In this document: in pieces, positions 6,784 through 13,410 of the stretch
Layout of the letters: the number at the start of each line of letters is the position of its first letter
How positions within the stretch are numbered: the stretch's first letter is position 1
Source of the DNA: Betaproteobacteria bacterium
GTDB lineage: Bacteria > Pseudomonadota > Gammaproteobacteria > Burkholderiales > Burkholderiaceae
Assembly: GCA_009921765.1 (NCBI GenBank)
Contig: RFXC01000112.1
Location: 1 to 13,410 of the forward strand
Length of the DNA stretch: 13,410 nucleotides
Direction: 5' to 3'
Made by a program: the position numbers and the translations under genes
The notes under the pieces: model-generated
The model's input: the letters and a program-made list of their open reading frames with translations, nothing else
What the model was told of the DNA's origin: nothing
The model's database searches: none

Positions 6784-7719
6784 ATGACGCACAGCATTTC
6801 TCCAGGCAAAAAACTGCGCGACCTCCTCGCCACGGGTGAGCCCCTTGTGATTCCAGGTGCTCACGACCCGCTGCTCGGGCGCGTATTGCAGCGAATGGGG
6901 TTCAAGGCGCTGGCCTGCGCGGGCTGGATGACAGCGGGGCATCTCGTGACCCCGGAGCCCGTCCTGACCATGTCCGAACAGGTTGAAGTGGCGGGGCGTG
7001 TTGCGAGGGCGGTAGACATACCGATTTTTTCAGACGCTGGTACCGGGTATGGCGAACCGATTCATGTGATGCGTGCCGTGCGGGAATTTGAAAATGCTGG
7101 CATCGCCATGATCCACATCGAAGATCAGCACTTTCCCAAGCGGGCGTCATATCACCGCGGACTGGAACATGTTTGTGATTTTGATGAGTTCATGCGCCGG
7201 CTAGAGTGGGCGTTGAAGGCCCGCAAGGATCAGGACTTCATGATTTTCGCGCGTAGCGATGCTGGCCATGCTGTCGATGGGTCGTGGAAGGAGGCTGCAC
7301 GCCGAGCGCGAGCAGCCAAGGAGCTCGGTGTCGACGGGTTCCTGCCAATGACCCGTACGAAGGATGCGATGGAGAAATTTCGTCAGGAGTATCCGGACAA
7401 CGATCTCGTTCTAATGACCACGACGTACTTCAATGGTTTGCCTCCTGCCGAGTTGCACAAACTAGGTTTTCAGATGCAGGCCTATCCATTAGCGACGATC
7501 ATCGCCTCGATCGCCGGCGTGATGAGCCTCTATCGAGGTGTGCTTGAAACGGGCGTGGCATCGATGGACCCGGATTTGGCCAAGGAAGTGCGTGAGGAGA
7601 TCGAGTCCGCCATCGGATTGCCCGAGTTCTGGGAAATCGAACGGCAAACCGTTGAGGCGGCCCACGCCAGTTTCACCGGCAAGACCAATGCGGGTTACGA
7701 GGGTCACGACCAAAAATGA
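6784..7719 (+). CDS. Isocitrate lyase/PEP mutase superfamily enzyme
   Basis: 311 residues, TIM-barrel family whose members make or break C-C or P-C bonds in 2-hydroxy or 2-oxo acids (methylisocitrate lyase, oxaloacetate decarboxylase, dimethylmalate lyase, PEP mutase). Seen: IPGAHDPLLGRVLQ near the N-terminus, metal-site region DAGTGYG (84-90), IHIEDQHFPKR (111-120), and ARSDAGHA (156-163) in place of the usual ARTDA. The KRCGH motif, with the catalytic cysteine of isocitrate and methylisocitrate lyases, is absent: after PKR comes ASYHRG. It is therefore probably not a methylisocitrate lyase; a decarboxylase, hydrolase or different lyase is more likely. Start ATG 6784 is chosen for AGAGG seven bases upstream; an in-frame TTG at 6763 would overlap the receptor stop. 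Its TGA overlaps the HyuB start, implying coupled translation. Confidence 0.87.
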   Translation: MTHSISPGKKLRDLLATGEPLVIPGAHDPLLGRVLQRMGFKALACAGWMTAGHLVTPEPVLTMSEQVEVAGRVARAVDIPIFSDAGTGYGEPIHVMRAVREFENAGIAMIHIEDQHFPKRASYHRGLEHVCDFDEFMRRLEWALKARKDQDFMIFARSDAGHAVDGSWKEAARRARAAKELGVDGFLPMTRTKDAMEKFRQEYPDNDLVLMTTTYFNGLPPAELHKLGFQMQAYPLATIIASIAGVMSLYRGVLETGVASMDPDLAKEVREEIESAIGLPEFWEIERQTVEAAHASFTGKTNAGYEGHDQK

Positions 7720-9461
7720 CGCTCGACGCCGGGATGCCTGTGCAAAGAGGCGACGAGTTGGATCGTACCCATTCGGCGACTGAACCCGACTTCATCGGCA
7801 TCGAAATCACGCGCGGCCGACTGCAATCGATTGTTGACGAGGCTGGCGCCGCCCTGATTCGTACGGCGTTCTCGCACATTGTCCGAGAAGCAAAAGATTT
7901 CGCATGCGTCATCACGACCCCTGACGGCAGCACAATCGTACAGTCGGCTCAGAGCGTACCGGTCTTCCTCGGTACGATGACTCATGCGGTGCGAAGCCTT
8001 ATAGGCTGCTTTCCTGTTGACGCCTTAAAGCCGGGCGATGTGATCGGTACCAACGACCCATGGCTGTCGACCGGCCACCTATTCGACCTTACCCTAGTCG
8101 CCCCGGTTTTTGTCGGGACTGAAGTCGTTGCGTTCGCGGCCATCACAGCCCATCTGCCTGATGTTGGTGGTCGGGGTTTTACGGTCGACTCCCCGACAGT
8201 TTTCGAGGAGGGCGTCCGTTTACCACCTCTGTACTTCACGCGTTCTGGAGAGACCGAACAGGCCATTCGACAGATACTTGCTGCGAACGTTCGCCTTCCC
8301 GAACAGGTTCTTGGTGATGTTGACGCCATGCTCAATGGCTTGACGGTCATCGGGCGGCGACTGCGCGCCTTGTGTGGCGAGATGGGGGTTACTGGCTTTC
8401 GGCAAGCCTATTCCGAATTGGAGAAGCGCACCGAACAGGCCTTTCGCAGGGCGATTCATAGCGTACCGGACGGTATCTATGAAGCGAGCGTAGTTACCGA
8501 CGGGGTAGTGGGAAAGGGTTTTGCCATTCGTCTTTCGCTTACCGTGGACGGCGAGGAGATTCGGCTGGACTTCACGGGGTCATCGCCTCAAGTGGCTGCT
8601 GCCGTGAATTCCCCCTTGGCTTACACGCGGGCGTATGTGGTGTTCGCGTTGAAATGCCTGTTAGCGCCCAGGCTGCCGTTCAACGAGGGCATATTGCGGG
8701 CGATCAGAGTGGATGCGCCTGAGGGAACGGTGGTGTCGAGCCGATTCCCTGCCGCGTGTGCCGCGCGTAATTTGACCGGCCATTTCATTCCGAACCTGGT
8801 GATCGACGCGCTGCGCGAAGTGTTGCCCGACCGCAGCATCGCCGAGTGCGGATCCCCCCGCCCAATCATCAGCCTTTCTGGAACCAATCCACGGGATGGT
8901 CGCATGTACTACGCGCCTGTGCTCGTGATGGGAGGATTCGGTGCACGAGCAAAGCGCGATGGGCCTTCGGCGCTGGTGTTTCCGACCAACACGGAGACTG
9001 TGCCAGTGGAGATGGTTGAGAGCACGAGCCCATTGCTCTTTGACGAAAAAGAGCTTGTCACCGACACAGGTGGGCCTGGACGTAGTCGTGGAGGTCTCGG
9101 CCAGAGGGTCACGCTTCGAAGCACAGCCGGCGATCTGTTGGTTTCGTTTGTCGCGCAGCATCTCGACCGCGGCCCTAAGGGCGTGCTCGGCGGCTTGCCA
9201 GGGGGGGGCACGCGTGTTTTCGTCGATGGGAAGCGCCTGGACTCAATCCCGGGCCCACTAACAATCGCAGCGGGGAAGCCCGTGACGCTTGAGTCGCCGG
9301 GTGGCGGCGGGTTCGGTCCGCCCGCCGAGCGCGATCGAAATGATGTCGAGCGTGATTTGCGGCTGGGCTATATCAGCGCCGAATGCGCGGATCGCGTCTA
9401 CGGGGTTCGCCACGCCCATAATGAACCCGCGCGCACGACGCCGGAATGCCCGCGCGCGTGA
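7716..9461 (+). CDS. hyuB: Hydantoinase B / oxoprolinase-family subunit
   Basis: 581 residues, usual length for HyuB-type subunits. The family works with HyuA in ATP-driven opening of cyclic amides (N-methylhydantoin, 5-oxoproline) or in carboxylation of ketones (acetone or acetophenone carboxylases). Motifs: DFACVITTPDGSTIVQ (~65-80), PVFLGTMTHAV, GDVIGTNDPWLSTGHLFDLTLVAPVF (~110-135), AHLPDVGGRG (~148-157, the H..DxGG signature), VFEEGVRLPPL, and a glycine-rich C-terminus TDTGGPGRSRGGLG and PGGGGFGPP, followed by a helix with DVERDLRLGYIS. No signal peptide. It starts with an ATG sharing ATGA with the stop of the lyase-like gene and ends 11 bp before HyuA. Whether it is a hydrolase or carboxylase cannot be decided from sequence alone. 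Confidence 0.9.
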   Translation: MTLDAGMPVQRGDELDRTHSATEPDFIGIEITRGRLQSIVDEAGAALIRTAFSHIVREAKDFACVITTPDGSTIVQSAQSVPVFLGTMTHAVRSLIGCFPVDALKPGDVIGTNDPWLSTGHLFDLTLVAPVFVGTEVVAFAAITAHLPDVGGRGFTVDSPTVFEEGVRLPPLYFTRSGETEQAIRQILAANVRLPEQVLGDVDAMLNGLTVIGRRLRALCGEMGVTGFRQAYSELEKRTEQAFRRAIHSVPDGIYEASVVTDGVVGKGFAIRLSLTVDGEEIRLDFTGSSPQVAAAVNSPLAYTRAYVVFALKCLLAPRLPFNEGILRAIRVDAPEGTVVSSRFPAACAARNLTGHFIPNLVIDALREVLPDRSIAECGSPRPIISLSGTNPRDGRMYYAPVLVMGGFGARAKRDGPSALVFPTNTETVPVEMVESTSPLLFDEKELVTDTGGPGRSRGGLGQRVTLRSTAGDLLVSFVAQHLDRGPKGVLGGLPGGGTRVFVDGKRLDSIPGPLTIAAGKPVTLESPGGGGFGPPAERDRNDVERDLRLGYISAECADRVYGVRHAHNEPARTTPECPRA

Positions 9462-9472
9462 GGACGGTATCA

Positions 9473-11533
9473 ATGACTTGGGCGATTGGGATCGACATCG
9501 GAGGCACCTTTACCGACTTGGTTGCGATCGATCTCCGTACCGGTGAACAGGTCGTTCGCAAGGTACTGACGACTCCGCGCGAGCCGCTTGAGGGAGTACT
9601 CGCCGCGCTCGACGAATTCGAACGCTCGACAGGCGCATCGCTGTCGTCGGCGAGTGAGGTCATCCATGCCACGACCCTGGCGACGAACACGCTGCTGGAA
9701 CGCAAGGGTGCGCGTACCGCTCTCCTCACTACCCGTGGGTTCAGGGACATTCTCGAGACTGGTCGCGAAGATAGATTCGATTTGTATGACCTGCAGATCG
9801 AACTGCAGCCGCCTCTCATTGATCGTGACCTACGTCTGGGCATAACCGAGCGGATCGGTCCGGGCGGCGAGATCCTGCAGCCGCTTGATAAAGCGGCGGT
9901 GGAGCGTGGGTTGCGCTCGTTGCCGCACGACGTAACCTCGATCGCCGTGTGTTTCCTGCACTCCTATGCGAACGGTGAACACGAGCGCGCTTCCCGGGAC
10001 ATCGTTTTGCGTGAACGCCCCGACCTTTTTGTGAGCCTCTCGTGCGAGGTTGCGCCCATCATCCGTGAGTACGAACGTTTTGTTGCCACCGCTATCAACG
10101 CCTATGTGCGTCCGAAGGTGGGGGTCTACCTCAAACAACTCACTACGTTCCTCCAGCACCGCGGCTTTTCCGGGTTTGTCGGAATCATGAAGTCTGATGG
10201 CGGCATGTGCACGCCAGAGGAGGCAGGACAGCTCCCGGCTCGTATCCTCGAATCGGGTCCGGCAGCCGGGATTCTGTCTGCAACCCACACGGCGCTAGCA
10301 TGCGGTGAGAGTCTAGCTGTCGCATTCGACATGGGTGGGACGACTGCGAAGGCATGCCTCGTGCGGGATGGACACCCGGTAATTACCGACGAGCTTGAGG
10401 TCGCGCGCACATCACGCTTTACCAAGCACAGTGGTCTTCCGCTCCGGCTGCCCAGCCTGGAACTGATCGAAATTGGCGCAGGGGGTGGGTCGATTGCCTC
10501 GATCAGTGAGCTGGGGCTCCTGCAGGTTGGCCCTGAAAGCGCAGCCTCTGAACCGGGGCCAGCCTGCTATGGACGCGGCGGTGATCAGCCGACGGTCACC
10601 GATGCAGACCTTCTTCTTGGCTACGTCAACCCCGACTACTTTGCAGGCGGGACCATGACACTTGATCGCAGCGCTGCCGAGGCCGCCATGATGGGCCGGA
10701 TCCTCGTCAAGACCGGCAGTGCCGACGTCACCATGGCCGCATGGGGAGTCGTCGATCTGGTCAACGAAAATATGGCGCGCGAAATTCGCCTGCATTGCGT
10801 TGAGCATGGTATTGACCCCGCCTCTACGACCCTGATCGCTACAGGCGGTGCCGGTCCCGTTCACGCGGGGCAGATCATGTTGAAGCTCGGGATGCGACGG
10901 CTCATTTTTCCGCGTCACGCGGGGGCCGCATCCGCAGTTGGGCTGCTTCTGGCTCCTCGATCCATCAGCAAGACGATCACGGACACGGTTCAATTGTCAG
11001 AGATCGATGCCCGAGGGATTCATCAGCGGCTGGCGGCATTGAAATCAGAGCTCATTGCCGATTCAAATGATCTCGGTGAAGCGTACAAGGAACACTATAT
11101 TTTGCATATGCGTGTACGCGGTCAGGCGTATGAGCTCCGCGTCGAACTCCCCGACGAGGTCTCTATCGCCAGCATTGCGAATGCGTTCTCCTCCGAGCAC
11201 ACGATGAGACTTGGTAGGCCGCCCGCGGCCGGCTCCATCGAGATCGTCAACTGGAGCGCGACACTCACCAAGAAAACCGAGCGTCGATCGCCGGTCGCGA
11301 TTCAGTCAGGTCCGGCATTCGAGACGTCGTTCTCAAGTTCCCGAGATGCCTATTTTGGCCCCAAGTATGGATGGATCAGTACGCCAACTGTCCGCCGAGA
11401 GTCAATGGCCCCAAGCCAAATTTTTGTTGGTCCGATGTTGATCGAAGACGCTGGGTCAACCATCGTTGTCTTACCTGGGCAAGTTATACGCGCAATGACA
11501 GCCGGCGAGTTGGTTGTCGAGGCTGCTGACTGA
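9473..11533 (+). CDS. hyuA: Hydantoinase A / oxoprolinase-family ATP-binding subunit
   Basis: 686 residues; partner of HyuB that binds and hydrolyses ATP to activate the substrate. It has the two ASKHA-type phosphate loops: IDIGGTFTD (7-15) and FDMGGTTAK (285-293). Also seen are GAGGGSIAS (335-343), GPACYGRGG with a following TDADLLLGYVNPDYFAGG, ATGGAGPVHAG (456-466) and FPRHAGAASAVGLLLAP. The C-terminal ~190 residues form the variable domain. Start ATG 9473 is chosen because it begins directly at the phosphate loop and has GAGGA 8 bases upstream; an ATG at 9446 would overlap HyuB and add nine residues. Order B then A is the reverse of the common A-then-B layout. No GluR or transport gene follows; the cluster ends here. 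Confidence 0.92.
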   Translation: MTWAIGIDIGGTFTDLVAIDLRTGEQVVRKVLTTPREPLEGVLAALDEFERSTGASLSSASEVIHATTLATNTLLERKGARTALLTTRGFRDILETGREDRFDLYDLQIELQPPLIDRDLRLGITERIGPGGEILQPLDKAAVERGLRSLPHDVTSIAVCFLHSYANGEHERASRDIVLRERPDLFVSLSCEVAPIIREYERFVATAINAYVRPKVGVYLKQLTTFLQHRGFSGFVGIMKSDGGMCTPEEAGQLPARILESGPAAGILSATHTALACGESLAVAFDMGGTTAKACLVRDGHPVITDELEVARTSRFTKHSGLPLRLPSLELIEIGAGGGSIASISELGLLQVGPESAASEPGPACYGRGGDQPTVTDADLLLGYVNPDYFAGGTMTLDRSAAEAAMMGRILVKTGSADVTMAAWGVVDLVNENMAREIRLHCVEHGIDPASTTLIATGGAGPVHAGQIMLKLGMRRLIFPRHAGAASAVGLLLAPRSISKTITDTVQLSEIDARGIHQRLAALKSELIADSNDLGEAYKEHYILHMRVRGQAYELRVELPDEVSIASIANAFSSEHTMRLGRPPAAGSIEIVNWSATLTKKTERRSPVAIQSGPAFETSFSSSRDAYFGPKYGWISTPTVRRESMAPSQIFVGPMLIEDAGSTIVVLPGQVIRAMTAGELVVEAAD

Positions 11534-11659
11534 CCAGGCCCCCACGTCGCGGCGGTTGGACTTGCGATGCCTGCAGTAGAGCGGGCGTAGCGGCCCTTGT
11601 ATCCGTTGCTTGCGAGCGGGGTTGACTTCCCGCAAAGGCACTCGGTTTCCCGATCTGAG

Positions 11660-11988
11660 CTGTCGCGCGTCAGCGGGTCGTCTCGATGCCCTGGTCGCGA
11701 GCACCTCCCCTGCGTTCAACGTACCGGCAATCCTGCCAGATTGCTCCCTGGTCTGAGCTGGTCACCCACAGATCAGAAGGCAGAAGGATTGAATATCGGG
11801 TTATCGTCGCTCCCATTACCAGCAAAGGCCAGCCGCTCGTATGCCGACCTCCAATCAGGCTTAAAGGCAAGCGTGGCCGTGTCCTGCTCGATCAATTGCG
11901 TTGCGTCGACAAGGCGCACCTTGCGGGCAAGCTTGGCGAGATCGACGCGGCGCTATGGCATCCGGTGCTGCTGGAAATGCTGGCCTGA
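11660..11988 (+). pseudogene. Decayed MazF/PemK-like toxin gene
   Basis: MazF proteins are small endoribonucleases of type II modules. The C-terminal part is clear in one frame from about 11797: YRVIVAPITSKGQPL, then GRVLLDQLRCVDKAHLAGKLGEIDAALW and LLEMLA before a TGA at 11986-11988. This matches the MazF core strand (VxPIT), the VLLDQxRxVDK motif and the final helix. The N-terminal part is damaged: a stretch resembling AGR.DALVASTSPAFN, the family's RPALVLS..FN segment, sits in a different frame at about 11670-11723, with too long a gap before the core. No start codon, ribosome site or MazE-like partner is visible. I read it as a remnant with at least one frameshift and some added sequence. 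Confidence 0.55.
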
Positions 11989-12324
11989 CCCGGCACAGGT
12001 CGATGGCTTCACCGTCGCGCAGATCAACCTGTACTACCCGCCCGCCCCGGGCAAGATGCGGCCGACGGTGGTCACGGTCGAGGTGACGCGCAAGGGGCGG
12101 CGCTCTCGCAGAGTGAGGCCAGGGCTTGCGCGTTGCTGGGGCCTGCGGTCAGGCCGACCGTGGTGAGCAGAACGGTGGCGCGCTGCCCGCCAACCGCTCT
12201 CACACCGCATTGCTCCCTCTACAGCTCATTGATCTATCCCGGTCACCCTGGAGCGAGCAACACTTGTTGAGGCCGCAACATCATGATCCAGATAAGCGCA
12301 TGAGGTTCGGATTCCGGCCGTCGT
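11989..12324. other. Scrap region with an unidentified coding-like fragment
   Basis: No intact gene is supported here. One plus-strand frame at 11999-12088 has the look of real coding DNA: strong G/C at third positions and the peptide VDGFTVAQINLYYPPAPGK followed by MRPTVVTVEV. The continuing sequence looks coding in a shifted frame (ALSQSEARACALLGPAV, ~12101-12151). I do not recognise the family. There is no start codon at either end. It is probably a remnant of a gene brought in with, or broken by, the neighbouring toxin-antitoxin genes. The rest of the stretch shows no RNA gene, terminator or promoter that I can support. Confidence 0.4.
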
Positions 12325-12333
12325 GTAAAGCTG

Positions 12334-12717
12334 TTGCTGGACGAAAACATATCCCGCAGGATCGTTCCCGCATTACAAGATCGATTTCCCGGATCCAGCC
12401 AGGTCGCCCTGCCGGGCTTGGAGCGCGCCTCTGATGCGCAGTTGTGCGATTTCGCTGTGGATCAAGGCTTCGTGCTGTGCGGCAAGGACGATGACTTCCA
12501 ACCCCTGGTCACCTCGCGGGGATACCGGCCGAAACTCATTCGTTTGGCCACCGGCAATGCCACCATTGACCGAGTGCTCGTGGCCTTGCTGGCCGCTGCG
12601 GACCGCATCGAACAGGCATTCGAACAGGATTGGCTGGAAACGCGAACATTCGATCCACCGCCGGCTCATTGGTCTACGCTGGTCACCGACAGGTCAGGAA
12701 GGTTGCCAGTCTCGTAG
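12334..12717 (+). CDS. DUF5615 PIN-like protein, probable toxin half of a DUF433/DUF5615 pair
   Basis: About 127 residues. The family pattern is clear: LLDENISRRIVPALQDRFPG, ASDAQLCDFAVDQGFVLCGKDDDF and KLIRLATGNATIDRVLVALLAAADRIEQAF. DUF5615 proteins are PIN/Mut7-C-like and usually sit directly after a DUF433 protein, a pair believed to act as a toxin-antitoxin module. The start is doubtful. Relatives begin (M/V)KLLLDEN, and here that first codon is GTA (12325-12327), not GTG or ATG. The codons from the stop at 12301 to this point contain no ATG, so only TTG at 12334 or CTG at 12331 remain, with no clear ribosome site. No intact DUF433 gene precedes it. The frame is undamaged after the start, so it may be expressed weakly or be newly silenced. 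It has a C-terminal extension after LETRTF not usual for the family. Confidence 0.7.
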   Translation: MLDENISRRIVPALQDRFPGSSQVALPGLERASDAQLCDFAVDQGFVLCGKDDDFQPLVTSRGYRPKLIRLATGNATIDRVLVALLAAADRIEQAFEQDWLETRTFDPPPAHWSTLVTDRSGRLPVS

Positions 12718-12732
12718 CCCACAGGCTACAAT
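12703..12732 (+). promoter_or_regulatory. Probable promoter and operator of the HigBA-like module
   Basis: TTGCCA (12703-12708) and TACAAT (12727-12732) are separated by 18 bp, a good sigma-70 match. An inverted repeat GTAGCC-caca-GGCTAC (12714-12729) overlaps the -10 box and is a likely binding site for the antitoxin. The -10 ends six bases before the ATG at 12739, so transcription should begin at or next to the start codon, implying a leaderless mRNA; consistently, no ribosome site precedes this ATG. Confidence 0.6.
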
Positions 12733-12738
12733 ACCCCG

Positions 12739-13030
12739 ATGCGTGTCGAGAAGACTGACGAATTTCGCGACTGGATCGACGGTTTGAAAGATCTGGCAGT
12801 CCGCGCTCGTATTCTGATGCGGGTCGATCGTCTGATTCACGGCAATCCGGGCACCTATCGCAATCTGACGCACGGAGTCTCCGAACTCAAAATCGATGTC
12901 GGGCCCGGTTACCGGGTGTCACACGCAACGAGGTGATCGCTTGCTGCTACTCCTCATCGGAGGCGACAAGTCCAGCCAACCCAAGGACATTGCCAAAGCC
13001 ATCCGCATGGCGCAGGCATTTGGAGAGTAG
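12739..13030 (+). pseudogene. HigB/RelE-like toxin (addiction module killer family), frameshifted
   Basis: An intact version would be about 97 residues. The first frame gives MRVEKTDEFRDWIDGLKD, RARILMRVDRLIHGNPG and SELKIDVGPGYRV, the standard N-terminal two thirds. At 12919-12922 the frame breaks and stops at TGA 12934-12936. The remainder is intact one frame over: TQRGDRLLLLLIGGDKSSQP, then KDIAKAIRMAQAFGE and TAG at 13028-13030. Relatives have two residues (often YY or YF) between GYRV and TQRGD; here four bases stand where six are expected, so a two-base loss is most likely (one extra base also fits). Family members act as translation-dependent mRNA endonucleases or related RelE-fold toxins. 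The lost part carries the C-terminal strands of the fold, so the product should be inactive. A sequencing error remains possible. Confidence 0.85.
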
Positions 13031-13032
13031 TC

Positions 13033-13350
13033 ATGGCAACTTCCAACCGCAAGACATCCGCAAGAGCAAAGACTTCGACATACGATGTGGCGGAGCATCT
13101 GCGCACAGCCGAGGAGATGGCGGCGTACCTGGATGCTTGGCTCGAAGAGGCGCCCGACGATGTTTCGGGTATCGCGCGCGCGCTGGGTGACATTGCACGT
13201 GCCAAGGGAATGAGCCAGGTCGCCAAAGAGGCTGGTCTCAGCAGAGAGAGTTTGTATCGCGCGCTGAGCGAAGGCGGCAACCCAAGCTTTGCCACCGTCC
13301 TGAAGGTCGCGAAAGCACTGGGCGTTAGGCTCCACGCTCAGGCGGCCTGA
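13033..13350 (+). CDS. HigA-like addiction module antitoxin with Xre-type helix-turn-helix
   Basis: 105 residues. The start ATG is two bases after the toxin stop, with GGAGAG about six bases upstream. The N-terminal segment (STYDVAEHLRTAEEMAAYLDAWLEE, ~14-38) is the toxin-facing part; the C-terminal half holds an Xre/Cro helix-turn-helix: MSQVAKEAGLSRESLYRALS (~60-79), then PSFATVLKVAKALGVRLHA. It matches the addiction module antidote protein family that pairs with the preceding HigB/RelE-like toxin type, in toxin-first order. It would neutralise the toxin and repress the promoter at 12703-12732. It is undamaged although its toxin is frameshifted, so it may now be an orphan antitoxin able to counter related toxins. 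Downstream of it the last 60 bases hold nothing I can name. Confidence 0.9.
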   Translation: MATSNRKTSARAKTSTYDVAEHLRTAEEMAAYLDAWLEEAPDDVSGIARALGDIARAKGMSQVAKEAGLSRESLYRALSEGGNPSFATVLKVAKALGVRLHAQAA

Positions 13351-13410
13351 GTGTCAACCTGGGGGGTGGCAGGTCCAGAAAGTTCAGGCCGCCGCGGAAG
13401 TTGCGCGACA

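Noticed and set aside
11534..11640. Rho-independent terminator after HyuA
   Set aside because: No stem followed by a T-run could be found.
12230..12286. Possible DUF433 C-terminal tail (VTLERATLVEAATS) ahead of the DUF5615 gene
   Set aside because: Too short and too weakly similar to call; noted because DUF433 usually precedes DUF5615.
1..13410. CRISPR array, tRNA, rRNA or complete insertion sequence
   Set aside because: No regularly spaced repeats, cloverleaf-like sequence, rRNA signature or transposase frame was seen on either strand.

Overview
The window reads as chromosomal DNA from a high-GC proteobacterium, most likely a betaproteobacterium of the order Burkholderiales. This rests on a Bug/TctC-type solute receptor gene beside an IclR regulator and a catabolic operon, a CsdA-like DEAD-box helicase, and GC-rich codon use. 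The assignment is inferred from gene content; no database search was possible.

Layout. (1) Positions 1-1448: a VapC-like PIN toxin gene, whose antitoxin would lie off the left edge, followed by a 340-residue protein of unknown function. (2) 1533-3425, minus strand: a DeaD/CsdA-type RNA helicase with a C-terminal DbpA-like RNA-binding domain. (3) 3523-4446: a decayed HigA-like antitoxin tail on the minus strand, a perfect 13-bp hairpin, then an intact Phd/YefM antitoxin plus RelE/ParE toxin pair. In front of the pair are two TGTACA boxes spaced 12 bp, the geometry known from the yefM-yoeB operator. (4) 4547-4921: a small VOC (glyoxalase-fold) protein. (5) 5018-11533: a catabolic cluster with an IclR regulator, a Bug/TctC periplasmic receptor gene broken by an internal deletion of roughly 100 bp, an isocitrate lyase/PEP mutase family enzyme, and HyuB and HyuA (hydantoinase/oxoprolinase/acetone carboxylase family). 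The last three genes are tightly packed: HyuB starts inside the stop codon of the lyase-like gene, and HyuA starts 11 bp after HyuB. (6) 11534-13410: a scrap region with a decayed MazF-like toxin, an unidentified coding-like fragment, a DUF5615 PIN-like gene with a doubtful start, and a HigB/HigA-type module whose toxin is frameshifted while its antitoxin is intact.

Two themes stand out. Both sides of the catabolic cluster carry toxin-antitoxin genes at different stages of decay: one complete pair, two single intact genes, one module with a broken toxin and two remnants, in 13.4 kb. This looks like a hot spot where such modules land and erode. The catabolic cluster pairs HyuBA with an isocitrate lyase/PEP mutase family protein that lacks the usual catalytic cysteine motif. 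It may encode an undescribed route for a small carboxylated or cyclic amide substrate, whose dedicated uptake receptor has been lost here.
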